A stretch of DNA of 64,000 nt from Ascaphus truei (taxonomy: Eukaryota > Chordata > Amphibia > Anura > Ascaphidae). The notes under the pieces were generated by a model, which did not search any database, was not told the DNA's origin, and was given only the letters and a program-made list of their open reading frames with translations. A program made the position numbers and the translations under genes. The stretch lies in the NCBI GenBank assembly GCA_036426205.1, contig WSYH01000104.1:219608-283607 (forward strand). The letters are read 5' to 3'. Of this stretch, positions 1-10,331 are shown piece after piece. How positions within the stretch are numbered: the first letter of the stretch is position 1; the number at the start of each line of letters is the position of its first letter.

Positions 1-885
1 ATCCTTCTTATCAAGGAAGCTTAAGGACAAGGTATAGCTCTTGACACGAAAATAGTTTGTAGGTTATACAAAAAAAATGAGTTGAAATCCAATGTCATCT
101 CGTTTTACCGTACAAACAAGAGTATTATTCGATTCAAGGATAATACGGAAGCATTGGCAGTTTTGAAACAGGACGTAGGGTCTGAAAGATTTCTTGCCAG
201 GTTAATCTACAACTGTTTTTACCCAAACAAAGACATTGTAAGACCAATTTTGCACCCAGTGCCCCTTAAGAGCAGGAGCTTATCCAGATGGAATATGGCT
301 TACCAGTAAACTGAAGGATTTTTTCAAGTGCGATAACTACAAATTAAAGACTTGCAAACTTGGGGGCAGAGAAGAAGAAGATTAATTATCATATGGTTAA
401 TGGAAAAATATCAAAATTAGAAGTGCATAAACGGAAGAGCCATAGTGGTTTTATGCCTTACCGACCCAACCGGTTATTACGTTGTTGGCCGTTACCATTC
501 TCCTCAGGGTCAGGATTTTGGAACACATGCGGACATTAGTTTAGGTCAGAAACTGAGATTGTATCCTTTGCCATTTAAAAAAATACCATAATTCCACACC
601 CCTCTGGCACTCATGTAGATGGGGATTAGAAACATGTCCCTGCCTCACTGGAGGGGTGTGGCTAATAGGAACCTAGCTATGTCCACTGGAGAGAATATTT
701 TGGATCCACGTCTCGAGTGTACCTTGCAGTTTACAGGGATTAAATGTTGATTTGACATTAATGTTTTGGTTTTGTCACGGGAGACAAACAGAAAACAGAC
801 AAACAGACTTTAACACCGAAACAACAGGGGCACCACTAGCACCAAAACAGGCAGTTACAGTGTTGATAAAATGGGGTTAGGTAAA
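1..885. other. Unassigned left flank with coding-like remnants
   Basis: No recognised gene. A short open frame at 82-309 (75 codons) and a protein-like stretch ending near 591 (reading TDPTGYYVVGRY and ending KLRLYPLPFKKIP before a stop) look like remains of a coding sequence in more than one frame. I do not recognise the family. The segment ends where the PLE-A inverted repeat begins near 886. It may be host DNA or an older mobile element into which PLE-A inserted. I see no splice sites or RNA gene that I can defend. Confidence 0.3.
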
Positions 886-2346
886 ATATAGAAAGAGCAA
901 GAACCCACTAAAAGCAATCAATATCCCTAAATGTGCATGATAAGTATATTAAAAATAATCTTTAATGCTTTACTGATAAAATAGGGTGTTAAAATACATC
1001 AATTGAACACACATAATATAAAACCCTACTGATGGTATCAAGATACTCCGGGTTGGTAAATTTAGGGAAAGTTTGAGGTTTATGGATCAAAACGTTCCAA
1101 GGATTGATATGCAGTATTCACTTTGGGTGGTATTGTGGTATACCTGGTTATGGGGAAAGCTAGCTGATAGCGCTGTCCTGTTTGTTCAGACAGGTATATA
1201 GGTAATAACGTGAGAAGGTGGTACTTGTACTACAATAGTGGTATGCAGATAGATAAATGCGCGCAGTATATCCGGTATAACCTCACTGTAGTGGGGTTAA
1301 TGAGTCCTAATCACCTAACAACAGCTAAATTGCTCCTTAAGTACAAGAGATAGCTGAAATACACAGAGGGAAAAACAACGGTGTATCGATTCCTATCGAC
1401 GTGTGGTTGTGTATGCCTGTGCGCATATTCATGAATGCGCTTTCCACTGTCTTAGAATACTATTGTCAAAGGACCTATGTATAGTGTGGTTCACCTATCT
1501 TTAGGGCACAGATAGGAGCGAGGTGAGTGTATAATGAGGTATAGCAAGGAGAATATCTGCCAATGTGCAGCAGAGATGAATACACAGATTACTGCTAGCG
1601 GATGAACAGTTAGAGAATAGCCACTAATGGCTCGGTCAGTCCCATAGACTGCATAGATACTCACATTAGTACCTAGATGGGAGCGTTGTTAAACTCCATG
1701 CATACAGAGAGCTCCCTGTCACTAATTGACATCTGCACTGAAGCTAACTACTCTGAAAACGGTGTGGTGTTGGTTGCCTATGACATATTATGAATGTGCT
1801 GCCCCGTTAGGAGTCTATGATGCTGATTCACAGTGTTAAGTATTAAGTCAGATAGCTCCCCCCTTACCAGTATCTTCCTGAGTCACCACCTAGACTCCTG
1901 CCCACTTGGAAGGGAACAGCACGCGAGCCATTCTGGCAGCTGTATGCAGTGATACTTGAAATGCTGCCACGTGAATACTGACGGCGCGGTGCAAGTGACG
2001 GGTGCCGACGCGGCGTTTGCGATTGGAAACGCCTTTCTCAAGCTTAGTAGTGTGAGGGGGAAGTCCATGGGTCATAGTGCTAGTTATATATGTATTGGTG
2101 TGTTTCTATTGGCTGGCGGCTTCAATGGAGGTGTGTCTAGCGTGCTATAGCTGGAAGCACTAATACAGCAACTTCATATGAAACACAGACTATCCTCCAT
2201 ATACGTTGATATATATATATAACTTATGCTGCTGAGCTGTATGTATATAGTAAGCAGCTCTGCTGCATTATTACATGTTCCAGTGTTAAACATCTGGTAC
2301 TGGTAGTCAGTGGTGTGTACACCTAATACTGAGTTGGTAAAAATGT
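886..2346 (-). repeat. PLE-A left pseudo-LTR (inverted copy)
   Basis: The reverse complement of this segment matches 6065-7565 along its length with scattered small indels. For example, the reverse complement near 2310-2345 reads ACTCAGTATTAGGTGTACAC, the same as near 6080. The homologous outer edge on both sides is the stretch reading GCTTTTAGTGGGTTTGCTC. Inverted flanking repeats of this size are known in Penelope-like elements as pseudo-LTRs. It contains a hammerhead-like relic on the minus strand at about 2000-2045. Edges are set by eye to within about 10 bp. Confidence 0.8.
2000..2045 (-). ncRNA. Hammerhead-ribozyme-like relic in PLE-A left pseudo-LTR
   Basis: Reading the minus strand, a CTTGAG-type segment is followed by GGCGTTTCCAATCGC and then AAAC and CGCGTCGGC. 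This is the mirror of the motif at 6381-6425 and keeps the order core, stem-loop II, (G)AAA, short stem III, GUC. The GAAA has lost its G here and the first core box is degenerate, so self-cleavage is unlikely. PLE pseudo-LTRs are known to carry hammerhead motifs, which is why I annotate it. Confidence 0.45.
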
Positions 2347-2392
2347 ATAACGAGGTTTTCTTTGACCTCATTCTCCCCAGCTCGCATATATT

Positions 2393-3226
2393 ATGGCAGG
2401 TTTCCTTTCTAGTCGCCCTGATTTTCAATTGTGGCAGCAGGAAGCTGATAATTTGTTTGCCCCTGAGTATGTGTCCGATGAAACTAACACAGCACCAGAC
2501 ATTTCTAAATATTTCTATGAATGGGAAAAATTGCATAAACAACGCATGAAAACATGGTGGGAGGTCTATAGCCTAGAGCGATACTTAAGCGCAGAATTAA
2601 TACCAAGAGGCCTAAGAGTTGACCTAGCACCCGCTCACCACATTACGGATGAAAACTTTGACCGCTCATGGGAATTAGTGCTGGGACAATGCTCCAAAAT
2701 GCTGATGCAACTGTTAGTAGACTTTCAGAAAAACAGATTAAAAGAGATTAATACACAAATCGATGAGAGACTTAAAGAAGTCGAAACATGGCAAACAAAT
2801 ACCAGATTCACTGAACTGGAATTAAAACTCCAGACTAACATTGAGAAATTTTCCAGTGAGATCAAAGAAAGAAAAAGGATTAAATTTAACAGAGACGCTA
2901 AGGACTTTGAAGTAAATAAAATTTACCGCTATAAATTTGCCCCCAAAAAAAGGAAGGCCGTCCCTAAACCTAATAATGTACCCCAGTACCAAGATTCGTC
3001 TACCGATTGGGAACCCTCTGAGGACGAGGAAAGAGATTTCCCTCATCCTCCACCCCCCACTGCTGCATTAAATACCCTACCTCCCCAGGTTCCTTTTTTG
3101 GGACAGAATCCTACAACCCCAAAAGAAAGGCAAAAACAAGACGGGGGAAAGGTCTGGGACCTCAGGTCAAGAGGGGGACAAGCATATCGGGGAGCAAAGA
3201 GGGGGAAAAAACAGCAGCGGTACTAA
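2393..3226 (+). CDS. PLE-A ORF1: coiled-coil, basic protein upstream of the RT
   Basis: A 277-codon frame starting at the ATG of 'atggcagg', 46 bp inside the left pseudo-LTR. The N-terminal part is rich in aromatic and acidic residues. Residues about 105-165 form a charged heptad-like stretch (LKEINTQIDERLKEVETW and on) that should be a coiled coil. A basic patch KKRKAVPK near residue 185 could be a nuclear signal. An acidic SEDEERD stretch, a proline run and a very basic Gly/Arg/Lys tail follow. It has no RT or nuclease motif. By position it is an accessory, perhaps nucleic-acid-binding, protein of the element; that role is inference. Its last 205 nt overlap the open frame of ORF2 in the -1 register, with a run of six A at 3206-3211 in the overlap. 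Confidence 0.7.
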   Translation: MAGFLSSRPDFQLWQQEADNLFAPEYVSDETNTAPDISKYFYEWEKLHKQRMKTWWEVYSLERYLSAELIPRGLRVDLAPAHHITDENFDRSWELVLGQCSKMLMQLLVDFQKNRLKEINTQIDERLKEVETWQTNTRFTELELKLQTNIEKFSSEIKERKRIKFNRDAKDFEVNKIYRYKFAPKKRKAVPKPNNVPQYQDSSTDWEPSEDEERDFPHPPPPTAALNTLPPQVPFLGQNPTTPKERQKQDGGKVWDLRSRGGQAYRGAKRGKKQQRY

Positions 3227-3252
3227 GGGATAAGCTCTCATCTGTTACCAAT

Positions 3253-5571
3253 TTGTCAACCTTCCCCTTAAACGAGTCACACATAACATTGCTTAGCAAA
3301 GGGCTGTCTTTTTCACCATCAACAGACATTAATACATTTGAATGGGTTAAAGATCTAAATCTGTTTGCCCGCAAACTCAAGCTGAAAAAGTTTTTTAAAC
3401 TTAGGGCAAACAGACAAGCGTACACACTTAACATCCCTGACCTTGATAGTGAGGACATGGAGGCCTACAACACTCTGCTAGCATTGGAGGAGGACTCAGT
3501 TAGAACAATAGGGGAAGGTCCATTTACTAATCTAAAACCTAACTCTAGGTTTCTTCCATTTGGTGACACTTATGCCAACATAGATGTGTTTGTGGACCTA
3601 GTAACAAATGACCTTGAACTGTTAACTCATCGCTGTACTCAGGACAATTTGACAAGATCAGAGAAAAAAGCACTGAAAGAACTCACAGAAAACAAAGGCA
3701 TTACTATCAAACCAGCAGACAAGGGTGGGAACTTGGTTGTTTTGGACACTAGTGACTATAAGAAGGAGAATATTAGACTCCTTTCAGATACAGCCTGTTA
3801 TGAGGTCTTAGATACTGACCCAACATCTAAGTATCAAACAGAATTGATGAAAATCTTACAAAAAGGCCTACATAACAAACTAATTAGTCAAAAAGAACAT
3901 GACTATATGCTGGTCAAGTTTCCAAAAACAGCCACTTTCTATAGCTTGCCCAAGTTACATAAACTTAAGAGACCCCCACCAGGTAGGCCAATTGTCTCGG
4001 GGATTGGGAGCTTAACCGAAAAAACGAGCTCATACATTGACTGCATCCTTCGACCATTTGTACAATCCTTGCCATCCTATCTCAGAGATACCAAGGATGT
4101 GCTGAAAAGACTTGATGGTATCACTGTAACCGACAAAACCATCTTTGTCACTATGGATGTCGAAGGACTTTATACCAGCATCAAACATGCAGCTGGTATA
4201 AAGGCAGCTCTGTATTTCCTCAACACTAGGGGTACGCTGTACAAAGCACACAATGTATTCATGGCCGATCTGATTGAGTTTGTACTGACACATAATTATT
4301 TCTTGTTTGCAAACACCTACTACCATCAGATTCAAGGTACGGCCATGGGTACTAAGTGTGCCCCATCATATGCCAACCTTTATTTAGGGTGGTGGGAAAC
4401 TACGCTGGTCTTTTCTGAAGCTATGGAACCATACACATCACACATCGATATATGGGTCCGCTATATCGATGATGTGATGATGTTATGGAATGGCACCATT
4501 GCTGAACTTCTGGAGTTCGTGGATATTCTTAATAGGAACGAACTTAATCTTTTTCTGACTTTAGAATATGATTATAACCAAGTTACGTTCCTAGATGTGA
4601 GTATTTCTCGAGATACTGACAACACTATTGCCACTACCATTCACCGTAAGGCAACAGCAACAAACAGCCTCCTTACGGCTAGTAGCCACCACCCCAGATC
4701 CCTCATAAATGGCATCCCAGTTGGACAGTTTCTAAGATTGAAACGCAACTGCAGTAATCTTACTGATTTTGAGGAACAGGCAGTTTTGATGGCTGAAAGG
4801 TTCTACGAACGTGGCTATAGTAAACGAATAGTCAAGTTGGCATACAAGAGGGCCAAGTACACCCCACGTAACTTATTGTTACAGGATAAGACCATTAGCA
4901 AAGATGACAAGACAGTCAGATTCATTGGTTCATTTAATAACCAGTGGAAACTTGCAAGGGATATAATCAACAAACACTGGCATATTTTGAGAGCAGATAA
5001 TGCCATCGGTGAATTTTTAAAGGACTATCCATCATTAGTCAGCAGAAGGGCCAAAAATTTAAATGATCTATTGGTCCACAGCCACTTTAATGAAGAGGTA
5101 AGAAGAACATGGATACCGCCTAAACCACAGGGATCATTTAGATGCGGTAAATGCAAGGCATGCGAGCATATACTACAAATCAGCACTTTTTGCAATTGGA
5201 ATGGGACACAGACGTTCAACATAAGGAAGTTCATCAATTGCAACACCACAGGTGTTATATACCAAGCTATCTGTGACTGTGGCAAAAAAAATGTTGGCAA
5301 GACCCGTCGCCCATTCAAGGTGAGGGTCTTGGAACATATGGGTTCCATTCGCAATAAGTCTGATAAGCCCTTAGCAAGACATATCAATTCCGTTCATCAA
5401 GATACTCACACACATGTCAAATTTATTGGCATGGACCAATTTTCAATGGACCGACGTCATGGTGACTGGGACTCAGTTCTGTTACAAAAAGAGGCAAGAT
5501 GGATATATACACTTAAGACATTAACACCCAAAGGCTTGAACGAGGGGTTTGTGTTTACCCCGTTCATTTAA
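3253..5571 (+). CDS. PLE-A ORF2: Penelope-like reverse transcriptase with GIY-YIG endonuclease
   Basis: An intact 772-codon frame encoding the retrotransposition enzyme of a Penelope-like element. The pre-RT segment KPADKGGNLVV is near residue 152, PKLHKLKRPPPGRPIVSG is near 230-250, and motif B-like QGTAMGTKCAPSYANLYLG is near 360. The catalytic RYIDDV is at about 403-408. A Cys-rich linker (CGKCKAC, about 630) precedes the GIY-YIG nuclease, seen as GVIY (667) and KNVGKTRRPFKVRVLEH, then the ARHINSVH region. Length and order are normal for the family. Position 3253 is a TTG, not an ATG. The frame is open back to 3022 without any ATG, and the first ATG (3457) lies 68 codons in, so expression may need a -1 shift from ORF1 or unusual initiation. 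No in-frame stop, so the element may be young. Confidence 0.92.
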   Translation: MSTFPLNESHITLLSKGLSFSPSTDINTFEWVKDLNLFARKLKLKKFFKLRANRQAYTLNIPDLDSEDMEAYNTLLALEEDSVRTIGEGPFTNLKPNSRFLPFGDTYANIDVFVDLVTNDLELLTHRCTQDNLTRSEKKALKELTENKGITIKPADKGGNLVVLDTSDYKKENIRLLSDTACYEVLDTDPTSKYQTELMKILQKGLHNKLISQKEHDYMLVKFPKTATFYSLPKLHKLKRPPPGRPIVSGIGSLTEKTSSYIDCILRPFVQSLPSYLRDTKDVLKRLDGITVTDKTIFVTMDVEGLYTSIKHAAGIKAALYFLNTRGTLYKAHNVFMADLIEFVLTHNYFLFANTYYHQIQGTAMGTKCAPSYANLYLGWWETTLVFSEAMEPYTSHIDIWVRYIDDVMMLWNGTIAELLEFVDILNRNELNLFLTLEYDYNQVTFLDVSISRDTDNTIATTIHRKATATNSLLTASSHHPRSLINGIPVGQFLRLKRNCSNLTDFEEQAVLMAERFYERGYSKRIVKLAYKRAKYTPRNLLLQDKTISKDDKTVRFIGSFNNQWKLARDIINKHWHILRADNAIGEFLKDYPSLVSRRAKNLNDLLVHSHFNEEVRRTWIPPKPQGSFRCGKCKACEHILQISTFCNWNGTQTFNIRKFINCNTTGVIYQAICDCGKKNVGKTRRPFKVRVLEHMGSIRNKSDKPLARHINSVHQDTHTHVKFIGMDQFSMDRRHGDWDSVLLQKEARWIYTLKTLTPKGLNEGFVFTPFI

Positions 5572-6064
5572 GAACCTGGTTACCGTACCATTATGTTACA
5601 ACATGTTTGCATCTGAGTTAAGGGTGCATTCCCTTGGGTGCCTTAAGCCAAACTACACACAGGTATATAATCCATCTTTGCACGTATACACTCAGTTGTT
5701 ATTGACTTCATGCAACATACAGACCTGAGCCACCCAGTCACCACATAATGTCACACAGAGTGAATTGACAGTGTTCATTTACTCAGTCTCAGCCACTCAG
5801 TAAGGGGCACTAAGCGAATTAGATTGCTACTTTGACAACATGATATATTTAACACATTATGTGACAAAACATTTATGTTACCTGCCANNACAGTTATTAA
5901 TAACTCTGACATATTTATCCCTATACCGGGTTAGGTATGCATCTATCTACATCTTAATTCTGTATAAATAAGAAGAGTGATTATGCTAATTCATGGTTAA
6001 ATGTATTCTAAGCTTCATCTGAGTTGATTAAGAGAACCTCGGGCATACCAGAAGTTCCTTAGGG
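5572..6064 (+). other. PLE-A 3' untranslated segment with a 2-base N gap
   Basis: A-T rich, non-coding sequence between the ORF2 stop and the right pseudo-LTR. Two unknown bases lie at 5887-5888. The sequence from about 5876 onward recurs at 24407, which marks the left edge of the large repeat unit; the part from about 6048 recurs at 42997. Confidence 0.6.
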
Positions 6065-7565
6065 GTAAACATTTTAACAACTCAGTATTAGGTGTACACA
6101 CCACTGACTACCAAGATGATTAACACTGGAAGCAGTAAATAAGTCTGCAGCAGAGCTGCTTACTAGTATACATAACAGCTCAGCAGCATAAGTGTATATA
6201 TATATCAAATCATGTATGATGAGGCATAGTCTGTGTTTATCATAGAAGTGCTGTATTAGTGCTTCCAGTATAGCACTGCATAGAACCACCTCCATGATGA
6301 AGCCGTCAGCCAATAGAAACACACCAAACATATATAAACTAGCACTAGACCCATGGGACTTCCCCCTCACACTAACAAGCCTTGAGGAAAGCGTTTCCAA
6401 TCGCGAAACGCGCGGCGTCGGCACCCGTCACGTGCACACGCGCCGTCAGTATCACGTGGCAGCATTTCAAGTATCACTGCATACAAGCTGCCAGAGGCTA
6501 CGCGTGCTGTTTCCCTTCCAAGTGGGCAGGAGTCTAGGGGGTGACTCAGGAAAGAAGTACTGGTAAGGGGGAGCTATTGACTTAATATCTTAACACTGTG
6601 ACATCAGCAATCATAGACTCCTAACGGTGGCAGCACATTCATTAATAGTGCATAGGCATACCAACAGCCACACCGTTTGTCTAGGAGTAGAGTAGCTTCA
6701 GTGCAGATGTCAATAGGGACAGGAGCTCTTGTATGGCATGGAGTTACAGCTCCCATCTAGGTAACTAATGTGAGTATCTATGCAGTCTATGGGACTGACC
6801 GAGCCATTATGGCTAATTCTCTAACTGTTCAATCAGCTAGCAGTAATCTTGTGTATCAACTCTGAACATTGGCAGAATATTCTCCTTGCTATACCTCATT
6901 ATACACTCACCTCGCTCTATCTGTGACCTAAAAGATAGGTGAACCACATATACAGAGGTCTTGGTGACAATAGTATTCTAAGACAGTGGAAAGCGCATTC
7001 ATGAATCTGCGCACAGGCATACACACAACCACACTGTCGATAGGAATCTATACACCGTTGTATTTTCCTCTGTGTATTTCAGCTAGCTCTGTATTAAGGA
7101 GCAATTAGCGGTTGTTAGGTGATTAAGTTAAGGACTCATTACCCCACTACAGTGAGGTTATACCGGATATACTGCGGCCGCCGATTATCATCTGCATACC
7201 ACTATTGTGAGTACACGTACACCTTCTCCACGTATTACCTATTATACCTGTCTGAACAAACAGGACAGGCTATCAGCTAGCTTTCCCCCTACACCAGTGT
7301 ATACCCAATACCACCCAAAGGGAATACTGCATATCAGATCCTTGGGAACGTGTTGATCCATAAACTCTAAACGTTTCCCTTAAATTTACCAACCCGGAGA
7401 TTAATACTCATCAGTAGGGTTTATATATATGTGTGCAATTGATGTATTTTAACACCCATTATTTTAATCAGTAAAGCATTAAAGATTATTTTTAATAACT
7501 TATCATGCACATTTAGGGGATATTGAGTGCTTTTAGTGGGTTTGCTCTTTCTATATTACCTACTA
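6065..7565 (+). repeat. PLE-A right pseudo-LTR
   Basis: Direct-orientation partner of the inverted repeat at 886-2346. It starts just after the TTCCTTAGGGGTAAAC stretch and runs to CTCTTTCTATATTACCTAC near 7565. It carries a hammerhead-like motif at 6381-6425 and TATATA-rich stretches near 6195 and 6330. Copies occur at about 24655-26150 and, shortened, at 43010-43420. Confidence 0.8.
6381..6425 (+). ncRNA. Hammerhead-ribozyme-like motif in PLE-A right pseudo-LTR
   Basis: The sequence runs GCC (stem I), CTTGAGGA (core box one, expected CTGANGA), then GCG-TTTCCAAT-CGC (stem-loop II), GAAAC, a short GC-rich stem III and GTC followed by GGC (stem I return). The second core box and the GUC triplet are retained. 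The first box has an extra or changed base, so activity is doubtful. The same motif recurs at 24953-24999. Confidence 0.5.
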
Positions 7566-8571
7566 CGTTACCCATTAGACTTATCCTACACACACTTACC
7601 TTATTCAGCTGTAGCGGGGTAGGGGGTACTTACTAAACGGTCCTAAAATGGGGGTTATTGGTACGGCCAGAAGACAAAACAAAGATGCACAAAACAAGAT
7701 ACAATACCAAAGGGGCCTGGGGAGTAGACTCTAGCCGCGCTAGGTTCTTCAAGAAGGCTTGCCCTGCCGCTTCTTGTCCAGAATATCGAGTGATGACACA
7801 ACAGCATCCCTCTGACATGTATCTCAGTGGTCACAGTCAAGATCCAATCTACTTCCCAATGTCTCTGATAGTCTCTAATGCTTGATCAGCAAGAACCTCT
7901 ATTACAGCCCTCTGTGGCTATCCTTTACATGAGGACAGGGGCTGCTGGCCAATCCAAAGCATGGATTAAGTTGGTGCCCAAAGCCAGAGGACGGGGGGGG
8001 GCGTGCTAGGCACTCAAGACCTCCCATGGGTAAGAGCCTCAGAGTCTGGTCAGTGCAATGCTCTTACTCCCAGATGTGATCAGCAGCCTTTCACCACTCC
8101 CCAGGAGTCCTGACCACCTAGCTGTCCCTAAATCTTATCATTTCAATAGAACGCTTAAACTCGTGGATTGCTTTAGTCTTTCTCCAAGAAATGACAGGAA
8201 CAGGGAATATCATTTAATTTCTTGCAGGGCTGACACCCAAAGCACAGTAGAGTGATTTGCAAACAGACCACAAATCACATAAGACAATGCCAGCCTTTCT
8301 AAACTGGGGAGGATTGTCACAGGGAATAAAGAATACATGCTTTTAAATACCATCTATCAGACATGGGTTACATTTACACATTCCCTGTGTTCTTCCCAGA
8401 TATTAAAGTACGCCGAATAAGCCTACATAGGTGGCCAATGTACATGGAGTTAGGGGTAGCTAGCTGGACTGCATCCCAATTTTGTGATGCCAGCTAACCC
8501 TACCACACACGTTTTAAATCCATTTTTCTGACATTCTCCTCCATTTGTTGTCTATTTATTTATTTTACAAA
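7566..8571. other. Non-coding spacer, no recognised gene
   Basis: About 1 kb between the PLE-A pseudo-LTR and the L1 3' end. Open frames here are short and differ between the three repeat copies, so none is supported as a gene. Its counterparts are about 26151-27144 and 43421-44419. Confidence 0.5.
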
Positions 8572-9889
8572 TTTGTCTTTTTTTTTTATAACTTAAAGTT
8601 TTATGAATATTTCCAACATGAGATACAATACCATAAACACATTACAGGCATTCTTGTAAGATTCCCAACTGAAACAGTATATAATTCAAGAGAATTCCAG
8701 AGCTTTCGGGCCTTACTTAGTCGGGTTATTCGGATGGAATAGAAAACTAAATATTATAACGAAAAGAAAAGTAAAAAACAAAAAGGGCGGGGGGCGGCAA
8801 GAGAGAAGTAGGAGAGGGGAATGGATATGGAGAGGACAATCAATCCGGGTTAACCGATCGTCTATTGTCTAAAATCTTCCTAGCTGAGCGGCCTCTGCGG
8901 TATTCCTACCGTGTACCTGTTCTCAGCCACCTTTGGTTCCCGCTCCCAAAGGAGAACGCATCTAGATCTATCATAGCCAGATTGTGTTACTCTCAACACG
9001 GGGAATTCTGTATGCGCCAGCCAAGGCGTCCAGACTTTTAGGAAATGTGTGCCAGTGTCGTTAACTAAATCGTCAACTTTTCATCTGGCAGAATAAACCA
9101 CATTTGATTCCGAATCTTTGGGATGCTTGGAATTATGGGGCGTTTCCATAATGCTGCGATCTCGCTCGTGTTGCTATTGAAAAATGTGCTATCAATTTAT
9201 TGTGTGCTTGGACAGATCCGTTAATGGTCTATTCAAGAGGAACAGCCATGGGGGGGGGGAATAGTGAGGTCGAATATCCTCTGTATCCAATTCTAATTTC
9301 TTCCCACACTGAAGATCCGTGGGCAGGACACAGCATATGTACAGGTTGGCGATCCCCCACACTGCCTAGGGCAAAGCGGGAAGGATCCCGGACATGAACT
9401 TGGCGGCAATTGTCACTTGGGGGAGGTACCACTGCATTAAAACCTATATATGCGTTCTCCTTTAGTGTGGTGCAAATGGAGCTTTTGCTGTAGCTAGGTA
9501 AATGGCATTCCATTCTCATCTTCTAGGGTCTCTCCCAAATCCACTCTCCATGTGGTCTCATAATGATGGTGGTTGCTGTCTAGAGCCGCAGAATCGATCA
9601 CCCTCCGTACGCTGTGATGGAGTCCTTGTGTGGTCTCTCCAGACAGAGCTTTTCAAAAAGTCGTCAAGGGGAGATATGGGGCAAATTATTATAGAATGGT
9701 CGGAGCGTGCGGTATCTAAAAAATTCCAAATGGGGTTATATCCTTTCTAACCTGACTGGTCAAATGTTTTAATCTTTCTGTTGAAACCCTCCAGGTCTTG
9801 ATCCCGTTAAATCCTTTTTGATTCCAAAATTTATGCATCTCCCCCTAGCAGGCCCGGATGCGAACTTGGGATTGTTCCAAATTGGGGAC
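8572..9889 (-). pseudogene. 5'-truncated L1-type LINE, 3' end of ORF2 (copy 1)
   Basis: Minus-strand remnant whose better-preserved counterpart is at 44420-45751. The T-run near 8575 on the + strand is the LINE 3' poly(A) seen from the other side, which fixes the orientation. Coding similarity is to the C-terminal domain after the RT of L1-like LINEs, here split by many frameshifts into pieces around 9120-9700. The upstream edge abuts a Gypsy LTR at 9890. Confidence 0.6.
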
Positions 9890-10329
9890 TGTGACACGGG
9901 TAAATAAAAGCACCAGTATAGCCTGGAAAACCTATGTCTAGTTGCAGTGCGAAACTGACTAGGTTAACTTAATGGGAACCTCAGGACAATTAGTGGATCT
10001 CCAGTGCCTAATCAAGGTGTGTAAACCCAGGCGTGAACATGGAGCCTGGTGTTGATGAGAGAGGAGTAAGAAGTAAAGTGATTCCTGAAAACAGATCTGA
10101 GTAGTAAAGCAGTTGTATTGTGAACTGTCTGTCCCATGCATAGAAAAAGGGTAGCTGCTTATATGTAACTGTCTGCTAAAGAGAACTGTTTTGTTGGTTG
10201 CTGAAGAAAAAAGCCATTTCGTTTTTGCTGATGAAAGCTATTTTGTTTGGTGCTGTATATCTTGTTAAGGATAAATAAAACAGCCTTGTCAAGAAACCCA
10301 CGTGTGTAGTTGCATGTGACCCTGCAACA
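9890..10329 (+). repeat. Gypsy-type LTR, copy 1
   Basis: A 440-bp segment beginning TGTGACACGG and ending CTGCAACA, with an AATAAA signal near 10271 in its 3' part. It is followed by a tRNA-Leu-like primer site (in copy 3 TGGTGTCAAGAATTGGGA) and then gag. The 5' edge is inferred from the TG...CA rule and the end of L1 similarity. No matching 3' LTR is seen downstream. Confidence 0.5.
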
Positions 10330-10331
10330 TA

